NCBI GenBank assembly: GCA_009869945.1
Contig: WIXG01000241.1
Span: 1-64,000 of the forward strand
Direction of reading: 5' to 3'
DNA from: Mesaphorura yosii
Lineage: Eukaryota; Arthropoda; Collembola; Poduromorpha; Tullbergiidae
Length of the DNA stretch: 64,000 nucleotides
Each line of letters starts with the position of its first letter. The stretch's first letter is position 1. The notes under the pieces are model-generated. The model worked only from the letters and a program-made list of their open reading frames with translations, did no database searches and was not told the DNA's origin. Both the position numbers and the translations under genes were made by a program. This document shows positions 20,279 to 30,199 of the stretch, in pieces.

Positions 20279-21678
20279 ATGGTCAGCGTTTATACCATGT
20301 TGATATCAGCTGCTCCATTTCGGAAAACTTGTGGCAGAAGGCTGTTGTTACAATTCGCACTAATCAACATGATTTCGACCGAGACGTGGACGTTCATCCG
20401 ACAATTCATGCAGGCCGGTCACTTCCTGCATCTGTTGCCCTTCATGTGGAACACGGGAGAGGGCCGAATTGAATTGATCACTTTCGCGAAGCACAGGCGT
20501 GATTACTTGTTGTACAAGTTTACACTCGCTGTCAGAACGTTGTTCCAATTCTGGGTCTTCTTCGTGTGTGTCTGGAACATGTACCGCCTGCAGCCCGGCT
20601 GGAATCTGGACACGATGTTCATGATCTCGTTCAGTTTCATGCAGCTATATCAAGTAATATGCGACTTCGAGCTCGCCGTGTACGCGCCTCTAATTGTCAC
20701 ACACTTCAACCAGCTGGCCAAGTTTAACCAGGCACAAAGTAACTGACAAATATTTCAAGGGGCAAAATTTGTTATTCAGCTCGTTCTTTCAGATTTTTGG
20801 TTACCTGATTCTTTCCGTTACATTTTCCCTGCAGTGGTGATGCACAAAGTATCCTCCAATGCGAAGGATGGGTTGGAGATTCATCTGAAGTTTGTTAAAA
20901 TGTATTTAAGCATGACACCGTTCGCCATGGCCCAGGTCACCTACATTTTAATCCAGAACGTCGACCTATACCAGAGCTTCAACACGGGAGCCTTTCCCGG
21001 AAACGTTGGCGTGTCTTTCATCGGTGGACTTTGGATGCTGTGCGCAGTACTGTACTCCAATCTCATAATTGGTCTTATTTTGGCTCAGTCCAATTCAATC
21101 AGTATATGGATGAAAGTCAACATTTGGTAAATTATGCCTCTGTTTCCGGCTTCCCAGGCCCTGGAATGATCGACCATTGAATGATTGAATGATGCCGACT
21201 CTGTTTCTCTAGGTCTGCTGGAGAAAGTCGCAAGCAAGCTATGCGACTCTCGTCCTATAACTCCTTCAGACAGATTCAAATTCTGCATTATCACGCAATT
21301 GCAATAGTGCGATTCATTGTTCCTGGCCTTCTTCTCTGTGTCTCTGCAATGATTGTTTTCGGGTTCTACTTTCTGCTAAAAGGGACCTCCGACGACGCTT
21401 TGTTCCGATTCGCCATGGCCTTGCTGGCACTCTTGCTCATCAATTTGGTACGGCTGGAGATTGGACTTTGCAACATTCTGACTCAACACTCAATCACTTA
21501 CGTTGCGAACTGCCGGCTGTATTGTGGACAAAAGAAGAATGGGGAGTGGGACTTACGCTTCCTGAAATCGTGCCCTCCGTTGCCTTATACATTTGATTGG
21601 TTCAGGGTTCACGATACTTTCTTTGCTAATTTCATGCAAAATAATATTTCGAACCTCATCACTCTGCTGGTTATGTAA
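20279..21678 (+). CDS. Gustatory-receptor-like seven-helix membrane protein
   Basis: Three frame-checked exons: 20279-20738, 20835-21126 and 21213-21678, giving 405 aa, typical of arthropod Gr/Or length. Hydrophobic segments include LAVRTLFQFWVFFVCVWNMY, VGVSFIGGLWMLCAVLYSN with LIIGLILA, IVPGLLLCVSAMIVFGFYFL and FAMALLALLLINLVRLEIGL. The third exon holds short conserved-looking words (ANCRLYCGQKKN, FANFMQNNISNLITLL). I assign it to the chemoreceptor superfamily by length, helix pattern and late introns; the TYhxxxxxQF signature of insect Grs is not clear, so it may be a lineage-specific family. The N-terminus is uncertain because an acceptor lies just upstream. A degraded copy follows directly. 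Confidence 0.62.
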
Positions 21679-21917
21679 TCATGTGCTTTGACAAATAAAA
21701 GCGTATATTAAGCCCCAAAACGTATTCACACCACCCATGTCCAATGACATCGTCAGCTCTCAAGCCATTTGCCGAAATAATTTAGTATTCCAGCAGAATG
21801 TCGCCCGGAGTTTGGAGCGTTTGCCGTTCCATTCATTTGCAATTAATGATTGATGAGTTTGGGCCTTGACGGAAAGTTGTCAATAATTTAATGAACCTCG
21901 TGTAGTATCTTTCATTC

Positions 21918-22574
21918 TTGAATTGCATCAGATCCTTCACAACTGCGAGTTCTTGGAACAACTTGTCGCCTGTTATGGTATCTCGCAAGATGACTTCGAG
22001 AGAGATGTGGACGTTCATCGGACCTTTAATACACACTGGCCACTTCCTGCACGTGCTCCCTTTCAAGTTGAACACAACGGGGCACGTAGAACTGCTCACA
22101 TTCAAGGAACACAGGAGTTACTACGTCTTACAGACGTTGACACTCGCAATGAGAATGTCGTTGCAATTTTGGATCTTTGCCGTGTACGCTTGGTATCTAT
22201 ATCGACGTCAACCCGGCTGGAGTGTGGACCCGGTTTCCTGCAGGTATTTCAACAGATGATTGTGTTCGGATTTTATGTGCTCATAAAAAGAAGCGCATAC
22301 GACGGAGTTTTCAGGTACGGCATGGTTACGTTGGGGCTCCTGCTTTTGAATTTGGCGCAGTTGGTGATCGGTCTCTGCAACCGTCTGAGCCGACACTCGA
22401 CCAAATAAATCGAGAACTGCCGCCCGTACGCAGATTTAAAAGTGGGAGTCACATTTCTTGAGGTCGTGCTCTTCACTCCGATACGTGTTTGTTATGTTCA
22501 CATTCCACGACACTTTCTTTCCCAGTTTCATGGATGTCAATACTTCAAATCTCATTACACTTCTCTTCATGTAA
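21918..22574 (+). pseudogene. Broken tandem copy of the Gr-like receptor
   Basis: The stretch repeats the upstream receptor in order. First comes MWTFIGPLIHTGHFLHVLPF ... YRRQPGWSVDP, matching TETWTFIRQFMQAGHFLHLL ... YRLQPGWNLDT. Then it jumps to MIVFGFYVLIKRSAYDGVFR ... LVIGLCN, matching the start of the parent's third exon. Last, in another frame, comes HDTFFPSFMDVNTSNLITLL, matching HDTFFANFMQNNISNLITLL. All of the parent's second exon and about 70 flanking codons are missing, and there is a stop after RLSRHSTK and at least two frame changes. No intron explains the joins (the gap at 22230-22255 is only about 25 bases). It is a decayed tandem duplicate. Confidence 0.82.
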
Positions 22575-22620
22575 ATTTGCTTGTAAGCTGCACATTACAA
22601 GTACTTGATCGATCAGTAAA

Positions 22621-24772
22621 TTAAGCAATATTCAATCCTATCATTATGGAAATAAGAAAGAGATGGATAACAGCGCCTGATCTCAGTCCAATCTTTGCGC
22701 TTCCTGAGTCTCCGTCCGTTGGGCCGTACAAATCGTTCGAGGCGCCAACCCAGCGCCCTGGATAATCGTTGTGCACTTGGAGCTCCTCGTCTATGATCAA
22801 GTATTGGCCACTAGTTTCGTCGAACTGTGGCCAACGCGTGGCAGTGAATGAACCGTTGTCGTAGGTTGAAGGATCTCTACAATTAGTATTGCGTTTCGTT
22901 ACTTAACAGAATGTGATCAAGTAAAGTGAATTTGCAAATACCCTGTCGTCGCGAAATTCACCCAATAGTCAATTAGAGTGTCACTGATAAACTGCTCCTT
23001 GGCATTGAATGCCACTGATGTTTTGATTGGAAAAACGTACAGCATGTCATCAGCGTGAGCAACACCTGCCAATCAATTCAAAGTAAATGTCATGAAACTG
23101 TATTATAAAAGTAACCGATGTTACTTTGCACTTACCACCGGGAAACGGAAGTTGCGGATTGTGTTGTGTCTGGGTTCCCTTGAAGTCGAAGCTGTACAAG
23201 TATGTCAAGTTCAGTCTGGAGTGAAGTTGAGCAGTGGTGTAAATTCCTGCCTTGAATGAGAATACTGTCGAAATCTGCGCACAAATTAAACTACATTATT
23301 ATTATGTAAGTTATTTAAAGAACTAAGAACACCATGCCAAATTCATTCTCACGTCAATTAAACCAGGCACCATCTCCGTAAAGTTCCCTGAAGTGCGGGC
23401 CTGTTCCCCTAAATATGTTTGGGCGATTGACTCGTACACTCCTCCGGTTGGGTCGTCGATGCCGAGAGCTTTCATCATTGTCGGAATGACCTCGCGTCTC
23501 AAGTACGTGGCGTTGTTCTGCAAATTGCCGTTGGGCACCAGATAGAACGAGTACGTCAGCGCAAGACCAAATTCACCGTCCTGTTTTGTGGCTCCAGTCA
23601 GCAGAGGCACATTCATCTGCTCCTGACGACTTAGGATGTTGAACGGCGTGTCCGGCAGGACAATGGGCCCAGCTCCATTTGGCACTGCCTGCACGGCGGG
23701 GCAAACCGCGTCAAAACCCGCTCCACCTTCTACGCGCTCCATTTCTTGGTAAAGCTTCTGTGCCGCAGTGATGTTGGCCATCGGAAGGGTTTGCATGCAA
23801 TCAACAATTGTGGGCAAATCTGGCACAGGTGTGATGGCCGGATTATGGCACCCTGCCAGCGTTGCAATTTTCACGGATGCCTCGAGAGGATGCACCGTCG
23901 TGGCCCAGTCATTCAGAGCAGTGCCACTGAATGTCATGGCCCGATGAAAGAGACCCTTGCTCAGAGGACTGAGAAGAATGTGGGCAACCGATGCACTCCC
24001 GGAGCTCTGCCCGGCAAATGTAACTCGATTGCGGTCACCTCCAAAGTAGCCGATGTACTTCTCAACCCACTTCAGCGCAGTGATCGCGTCGTGAAGGCCG
24101 GCATTGCAAGGAACCTCGTCGGTATACAGACAGAAGAAACCTTAACGAAGGAAAAGTCAAGAATAAAATGAATGCTGCTGATGATGACACTACCAAAGCT
24201 AATACCAACTTCCGATTACCGTAAACACCGAGACGGAAATTGAAGGACACCAGCACCACGTCACGAGTCAGGAGCCGTGAGCCCAAGTACGCATTTGAAT
24301 TTCCTTCGACGAAAGCCGCTCCATGCATAAATACGATGACGGGATACAACCGGCGGAGAGGGCTCGCTGTGACGTTCGGTGTTGCGATGTTCAGAACGAG
24401 GCAGTCTTCAGAGCCGCCACGCGGCTGCGGGCATTCTGCTCCGACGCTTGTTGCATCGAAAACCGGGTTGACGGTCACGTCGGTCAGGGGTCCTTCTCGG
24501 AGCACGGACGGCTTGAAGCGAGCCTCGCCCGTGAGTGGCAAGCCGTACGGTATACCAAGAAATTGCACATACGAGCGGAAAGGAGCCTGGATAGTAGTGG
24601 ATTCGAGTCCTCGAATCGGACCCAAGTCGCCAGCGTTCACGATCAAATGATCATCGGCAAGCGACCCAGGACCAGGATGCTCGTGCGTACTTGCTAAAAC
24701 TGCAATTGGTCGCCTTGCGCTCGAAAGTGTGACCAGCCCCAAAATCACCGTTAAACTCGACCGTAAGTTCAT
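22621..24772 (-). CDS. Secreted, probably GPI-anchored carboxylesterase
   Basis: Five frame-checked exons: 24220-24772, 23353-24140, 23136-23274, 22942-23065 and 22621-22876, giving 619 aa. A signal peptide (SSLTVILGLVTLSSA) is followed by the type B carboxylesterase fold: FLGIPYGLPLTGEARF, SEDCLVLNIATP, the oxyanion-hole FMHGAAF, the nucleophile elbow FAGQSSGSASVAH, the acid loop TKQDGEFGLAL and the catalytic His in GVAHADDMLYVFP. All three catalytic residues are present. The C-terminus is a short hydrophobic tail after a Ser/Gly stretch (GAVIHLFLISIMIGLNIA), the form of a GPI signal, so the enzyme probably sits on the outer cell surface. Candidate roles are juvenile-hormone, lipid or xenobiotic ester hydrolysis. 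It lies next to the BVMO genes, whose products are esters. Confidence 0.88.
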
Positions 24773-25321
24773 GTCGAATGTTAATGCCAACTTGGTGCAC
24801 GTTGCCTTGAACTCTGAACTTGAAATGGAATCGAACCTTGTGTTGTGCAGCATGCCAACAATTTCAAGCCCGAATAATGAGGAAATCATTTTATTGTGTT
24901 AATCCTCACGCAGTAATTTTTATTTATGATGCTGGATTTGTGTTTGAAGTTAATCTCAGTGAATATTGCTCGCTACACCCACAAATAAAAGGGGCACGAA
25001 TATTTGTCCCGCTAATTCTGCATTGTGTAATGTATCCCAATCAGTTCGAGGTCGGAAATCACGAGCCCAATGTATTTACTCCTCAGTCAAACACATCTGC
25101 GAAGAGCACAATTGGTAAGTTTATTGAGTTGGTAATTTTTCTCACATTTTGTAAATAATCGCGGCTGAATGCGTTATTAGACAACGTCTTCACCATGCTT
25201 GATTTTATTAGGATCATAACCATGATAAAAGCGTAAAGCGTGATACCAAATATGGTTGCAAGTAAGTCTGCTTGACTTTGCTCAAATTTAGATTGATGTT
25301 GTGAAAAATTTTCATATTTTA
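24773..25321. other. Intergenic, no supported gene
   Basis: A 549-base AT-rich spacer upstream of the carboxylesterase and downstream of the first BVMO. A 112-aa frame at 24820-25158 shows no domain features. Confidence 0.45.
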
Positions 25322-27010
25322 TTACTGCAATAAGAATCCTTCGTAATCATTGCGGGCACTCTTCTTCAGCATATTCACATACAGCCCCAAGCCGCCGTAA
25401 TAAGACAGTGGCTCGCGTCGCTTCCCAGGAATGTTGGCGCCCTGGTACCACGAGTCAGTGCCCGCCATCAAGCTCGAATACCATATCTCGTGCACTTGCC
25501 GAACCCAATCGTCCATCGCCTCGACGGTTGGCTCTACGCGTGTCTTGCGTCCGTCTCGCATCGCTACAACGAGGTCAGTCAGCCACTCTGCCTGCACCGC
25601 CGCACAGGTCGGTCCGTTGGCGAACACCGTCGGCGCCTGCGGGCCGTAGAAGAAGTACATGTTGGGGAAGCCTGCGACTGAGAGTCCAAACAGAGTGCGA
25701 ATTCCTGAGCTCCATTTCTCACTCAACGGCAGCCCAATCCCGTTCCGAATGTCTATTCCCAGGATTGTTCCAGTCTGAGCGTCGAAGCCAGTCGCGAGCA
25801 CCAACGTGTCGACTGGAATCACTCCCTCCTTCTTGGTCTCGATCCCTTCTGGCGTGACCCGAATGATTGGTGAGTCTTTGATGTTAACGATGTCCACGTG
25901 GGGTTGATCCAGTACTTCGTATAAGTTTTGCTCCAGTGACGGTCTTTTCGTGCCCCAAGCGTGCGGTTTCTTCAGTGGAGCGAGGAGGTCGCGCTTTCTC
26001 GGATCGGTGAGTCGAGCGCGTACTTTCTTGGCCCAGAAGTCGTAGTGGGCGTCATTAGCCTCCTCGTCCAAAGTCGCGTCAGTGAAGGTCGCGGCCCAGT
26101 GCCTCAATCCTCCTTCCTTCCATTGCTTCTCGAGTACAGCCTCCCGCTGCTCCGGACTTGCCTCTCTCCAGGTTCCAGGATGCGCATCGAAATCGTGGCC
26201 TCCGAATGTGTGCTTCAGAATCTCGTACCATGCTGCGAACTCTTCCGGCTTTGGGAATTGGTACGGAGCTCCTTCGTCGTCGTGAGTGCCACCCCGACCG
26301 ATGGGCGGATTGCCTCGCCAGCGCTGGCGCATGGGAATGGCCAAGTTGGGCGTGCGCTGGTAGATGGTGAGCTGGCCTACAAGGGGCCCGATCTCTTGGA
26401 TGATTTGTATCGCGCTGGCTCCCGTTCCGATGATGGCCACCCGCTTGCCGGTTAGATCGACTTTGTGCTCAGGCCACAGCCCGGCGTGGAGAAGTTGACC
26501 TTTGAATGTATCCAATCCGTCGAAAGAGGGCTGGTAGGGCTTCGCAAGGGCTCCGGTGCACAGAACCAAGTGTCTGGTCCACGTCAGCATCGGCTCCTGC
26601 CCCTCACTTTTGCTTTTCACAAGCCATTGGTTTCTGTGGTCATCAAAGTGGGCCGAAACCACCCAAGTGTTGAATCTCACGTCTTTGCTGAATCCCAGCT
26701 TCTTGTCAGCATGCTGGAAGTAGCGAAGAATCTCCTCCCGACCCGGAAACCTCTCCGAAAAGGCAAAGTCCTCCCAAATCTTCTTCTCTGCCTTGTCCCC
26801 AAATTGAAACTGGTACATCGGCACTGAGGTGTCGACTCGGGCTCCAGGATAGCGATTCCAGTACCATGTTCCGCCTAGACCGCCAGCTCCTTCGAAGATC
26901 TTGGCGGTGAAGCTTTGTTGACGAAGCTTGTGAAGAACGGTGAGCCCACAGAAGCCAGCGCCAATTATCAGAGCGTCGAGCTCGAGTTCTTCGTGGGAGT
27001 GAGAAGGCAT
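25322..27010 (-). CDS. Baeyer-Villiger monooxygenase, copy 1 (intronless)
   Basis: A single exon of 562 aa. The N-terminal FAD-binding Rossmann motif is IIGAGFCGL (Gly17-Gly22), followed by the family block GGTWYWNRYPGARVD. The Baeyer-Villiger fingerprint FxGxxxHxxxWP is intact at 169-180 (FKGQLLHAGLWP), and the NADPH Rossmann motif IIGTGASA lies near 193-200. ATGFDAQTG and the C-terminal DSWYQGANIPGK match bacterial and fungal cyclohexanone and steroid monooxygenases. The enzyme should insert oxygen next to a ketone, giving an ester or lactone, using NADPH and O2. There is no leader or membrane anchor, so it is cytosolic. Without introns among intron-rich neighbours it looks like a transferred gene or a retrocopy. 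The ATG at 27010 aligns with the start of copy 2. Confidence 0.92.
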   Translation of the reverse strand: MPSHSHEELELDALIIGAGFCGLTVLHKLRQQSFTAKIFEGAGGLGGTWYWNRYPGARVDTSVPMYQFQFGDKAEKKIWEDFAFSERFPGREEILRYFQHADKKLGFSKDVRFNTWVVSAHFDDHRNQWLVKSKSEGQEPMLTWTRHLVLCTGALAKPYQPSFDGLDTFKGQLLHAGLWPEHKVDLTGKRVAIIGTGASAIQIIQEIGPLVGQLTIYQRTPNLAIPMRQRWRGNPPIGRGGTHDDEGAPYQFPKPEEFAAWYEILKHTFGGHDFDAHPGTWREASPEQREAVLEKQWKEGGLRHWAATFTDATLDEEANDAHYDFWAKKVRARLTDPRKRDLLAPLKKPHAWGTKRPSLEQNLYEVLDQPHVDIVNIKDSPIIRVTPEGIETKKEGVIPVDTLVLATGFDAQTGTILGIDIRNGIGLPLSEKWSSGIRTLFGLSVAGFPNMYFFYGPQAPTVFANGPTCAAVQAEWLTDLVVAMRDGRKTRVEPTVEAMDDWVRQVHEIWYSSLMAGTDSWYQGANIPGKRREPLSYYGGLGLYVNMLKKSARNDYEGFLLQ

Positions 27011-27732
27011 TTTTGATGTTTGCTATTTGTTTTAGTTTCGTTAACAATTTGCTTGTCTTTAAATAAATGGAACTGAGAGGACTCTACTTGGTGCAATTTA
27101 TAGAGCCAACCTGGACAAACGACGTGGTTGACGAGAATTATAAAATACAAAGGTCAGGTTCAACGCATAAAAGTCACGTAGGAAAAGACAGTGAGACATA
27201 TATCGTGTCGTACATAATGATTATTTACATAAATGTTAAACAACGACCACAGAGACAGTAAGTCAGATTATAAATATGAACTTAAAATCCGTTGCATGCT
27301 TGAACTATGTGTCTCTACTACGATAAAAATGATAACCCTTTGATAATGCACATGGAAATGAAGTCGTGGGTAACGTGTTGGACTCTTGGACGGCATTTTG
27401 AATGTCCTTGTCCTCCAAGAACACGTTGTACTGTGGCATTGATCGCGGCTGGACCGGGTACAAGATTTGAGCATGAATTTATGGATATGACCTTGTCTCC
27501 TCTGATTGCAGCAAGTTAGAAAACAATTAGCACACGAGCCGTTTTTCGTTTCTGACAAAACTGGTTTAATTTGCATTTGTTTAATTTTTAATCGGATGTT
27601 GAACAATTTGAATTTTTTTTTAATATCGCACGAGTTGTTTAGATAATACAGACAATTGAAAATTGGAATTTGCTAATTATCTCATAATAAATTCATAAAG
27701 GAAGAAATTGTTAACTTCACTGAAATGTTGCT
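27011..27732. other. Spacer between BVMO copies 1 and 2
   Basis: 722 bases between two same-strand genes, AT-rich. On minus, about 27320-27475 reads as an open stretch without a clear start (SMPQYNVFLEDKDIQNAV). I recognise no domain in it, and it may be chance or a gene relic. Confidence 0.4.
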
Positions 27733-29415
27733 TTAGCTGAACATGAACCCGTCGTAATTCTTACTGGCACAATCCTTTAAGGCCTTATCGTACGCTGGAA
27801 TGCCGCCCAGGTACGAAAGCGGCTCTCGACGTTTGCCGGGGATGTTGGCGCCCTGATACCACGAGTCCGTGGCCGGCAACAAGCTTGCAAACCACACGTC
27901 GTTCACCGCCTTCACCCAACCCTCCTCCGCCTCCTTCGTCGCGTCCACACGCGTCTTCTTCCCGTCCCGCATCGCGACTATCAAGTTGACGACCCAGTCA
28001 CCTTGCACAATGGCGCATGTCGGGCCGTTCGAGAAAGCGGTGCTGGCTTGCGGCCCGTAGAAAAGGTACAGATTCGGAAAACCCGAAGTCGTGACCCCAA
28101 GACACGTGCGGACTCCGTTACTCCATTTATCACGAATGGACTGACCAGCTCCGTTGCAGATGTCGATATTCAGAATCGTGCCTGTCTGAGCGTCGAAGCC
28201 AGTCGCCAAAATAAGCACATCGAACGGAATCACGCCCTCCTTCTTCGTTTCGACCCCTTCCGGCGTGACGCGCACGATTGGCGACTCTTTCACGCTGATG
28301 ATGTCCACGTTGGGCTGGTCCAGCACTTGGTAGTACGTCTGCTCCAACGACGGTCGCTTCGTGCCCCACGCGTGCGGCGCCTTGCTTGGAGCCATCAATT
28401 CCTGCTTCTTCGGGTCGCTGAGTCTGGCTCGCACTTTCTTGGCCCAGAACTGATACACCGCGTCGTTGGCCTCCTGCTGGAAGAAGAGACACATGTACCC
28501 AGCGAGCCAGTACTCCAGTCCTCCCCGTCTCCAAAGATCCTCAAACATGGCTTCACGTTCCTCGGGGGTTGCGTCCTGGAATTTAGCCGGGCTGAAATCG
28601 TACGTCATGCCGCCAAACGTGCCTCGTGCGTGGTTGTACGCTGAGCTAAACGAGTCCGCCTCCGGAAATTCCCACAGATTCCCGCCGTCGTTGTTCGTGC
28701 GGCCTGGTGGCGGGTTGCTGCGCCAGCGCTGGTGCATGGGAACCGTGTAATTCGGCGTTCGCTGATATACAGTCAAGTGACTGACTTCTGGGCCAATTTC
28801 TTGGGTGACTTGAACTCCCGTGGCGCCCGTGCCGATGATACCAACGCGTTTACCCTTCACATCCACTCCTTTCTCGGGCCAGCGGGCGGTATGGAAGACT
28901 TGACCCCGGAAAGTTTTCAGGCCTTCGAACGGTGGAATGTACGGATGAGCCAAGGCTCCTGTGCAGAGGACAAGGTGTCTTGCCCACGTCGACGGAGGCG
29001 CTGGCTCGCCCTCCACTTCGCTCGCGCTCTTCACGAGCCACTCATTCCGCTTGTCGTCAAAGTGGGCTGAGACGACGCGCGTGTTGAAGTAAATGTCTTT
29101 GCTGAAGTCGAGCTTCTTATCGACGTGGTGGAAGTAGCGCATGATCTCTTCTCGCCCCGGGAACCTCTCGGTCCACTCAAAGTCGTCCCAAACGCCGTGG
29201 TCGTCGGGAAAATGCAGTTGATACACGGGCACTCCGCTGTCCACTCGGGCGCCGGGATAGCGATTCCAGAACCACGTGCCGCCCAGATCATGACCCATCT
29301 CGAAGATCTTCGCGGTGAATCCCAACGACCGCAGTTTGTGGAGCACCGTGAGCCCGGAAAAACCCGCGCCCACGATCAGGACGTCCAGCACGAGTTCGTC
29401 GCGTTGAGAGGGCAT
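27733..29415 (-). CDS. Baeyer-Villiger monooxygenase, copy 2 (intronless)
   Basis: A single exon of 560 aa from the ATG at 29415; an in-frame ATG at 29439 would add eight residues, but 29415 aligns with copy 1. FAD motif VGAGFSGL (16-21), GGTWFWNRYPGARVD, BVMO fingerprint FRGQVFHTARWP (169-180), NADPH motif IIGTGATGVQ, and the same C-terminal DSWYQGANIPGKRREPL as copy 1. All cofactor and fingerprint residues are intact. The sequence is GC-rich with a strong third-position bias, which creates long chance open frames on the other strand. It is a tandem paralogue of copy 1 in the same orientation, divergent enough that the duplication is not recent. Confidence 0.92.
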   Translation of the reverse strand: MPSQRDELVLDVLIVGAGFSGLTVLHKLRSLGFTAKIFEMGHDLGGTWFWNRYPGARVDSGVPVYQLHFPDDHGVWDDFEWTERFPGREEIMRYFHHVDKKLDFSKDIYFNTRVVSAHFDDKRNEWLVKSASEVEGEPAPPSTWARHLVLCTGALAHPYIPPFEGLKTFRGQVFHTARWPEKGVDVKGKRVGIIGTGATGVQVTQEIGPEVSHLTVYQRTPNYTVPMHQRWRSNPPPGRTNNDGGNLWEFPEADSFSSAYNHARGTFGGMTYDFSPAKFQDATPEEREAMFEDLWRRGGLEYWLAGYMCLFFQQEANDAVYQFWAKKVRARLSDPKKQELMAPSKAPHAWGTKRPSLEQTYYQVLDQPNVDIISVKESPIVRVTPEGVETKKEGVIPFDVLILATGFDAQTGTILNIDICNGAGQSIRDKWSNGVRTCLGVTTSGFPNLYLFYGPQASTAFSNGPTCAIVQGDWVVNLIVAMRDGKKTRVDATKEAEEGWVKAVNDVWFASLLPATDSWYQGANIPGKRREPLSYLGGIPAYDKALKDCASKNYDGFMFS

Positions 29416-30199
29416 TTTGGCAACACAGGAAATTCGCAAACGACAGATGCAAATTCACTCGCTTGCGCGTGCTGAGAATGGAATTACTGACTGGTCAATG
29501 AAGAGCATTCGGAAACAATGAGTGCATTTTATCTATTTTACCATAAATCGGTCGTGCCAAAAAAGTGGAACATTAAGAATGAGACAAGAACCAGAAAAAT
29601 CCGGTTTCCAACAACTTTGATCTTGCATGAGTAGATTGGGTGTAATTTACATACTCGTTAACCAATTATGATTCAAGCAAAAAAGGACCAGTCCAGTAAG
29701 AAAAAGTAAAAGACAAGGAACCTGGCCATGTGAATTAGCAATTACATAACGAAGCATGTTCGGCTATTACGCAATGAGAATCTCCCATGACAATGACACG
29801 TGGAGTTGAAATCTCATCTTCTCTTGTCTGCGATTTCTTCGGCGGTGGCTTCGATTGCAGTGGCGGCGGCGTCGGTGCCAGTTCGTGCCATGCCACATTG
29901 AGCCCGAGCTGCATAACCGGTTCGTTATTTTAAGACAGCACTCACCTAAATCGACGAAGGTGACGGGCAAGAGCCATAAATAAACCGGAGTTAAGTCGGA
30001 GCCGGAGGCAACACGCGCTCCGCTCACATCATCCACACAAAAACAGAATGCGAACGTACTGTCAATGATACATGATTGGACTAACCATTCTTCGGTATCA
30101 CACAAAACTGAAAAATTGAGAGTCTGTCCCGTTCATATAAAAGGACGGACTTTTCCATTCCCACTCCAGTTCAAGTGCTGTTTAGCAGAAAAGCCCAAA
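29416..30199. other. Divergent promoter region between BVMO copies 2 and 3
   Basis: 784 bases between head-to-head genes. It contains the TATA box of copy 3 and otherwise AT-rich sequence with no coding features. A 112-aa minus frame at 29767-30105 has no domain signs. Confidence 0.5.
30135..30143 (+). promoter_or_regulatory. TATA box of BVMO copy 3
   Basis: The sequence atataaaag lies 57-65 bases upstream of the ATG at 30200, the right spacing for a start near 30165 and a short 5' UTR without an intron. Confidence 0.6.

Noticed and set aside
27320..27475. Open stretch on minus between BVMO copies 1 and 2 (contains SMPQYNVFLEDKDIQNAV)
   Set aside because: Looks somewhat protein-like but has no start, no acceptable splice partner and no family I can name; too weak to list as a gene.
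28003..28644. 213-codon open frame opposite BVMO copy 2
   Set aside because: Arises from third-position bias of the BVMO; no signal, domain or own promoter.
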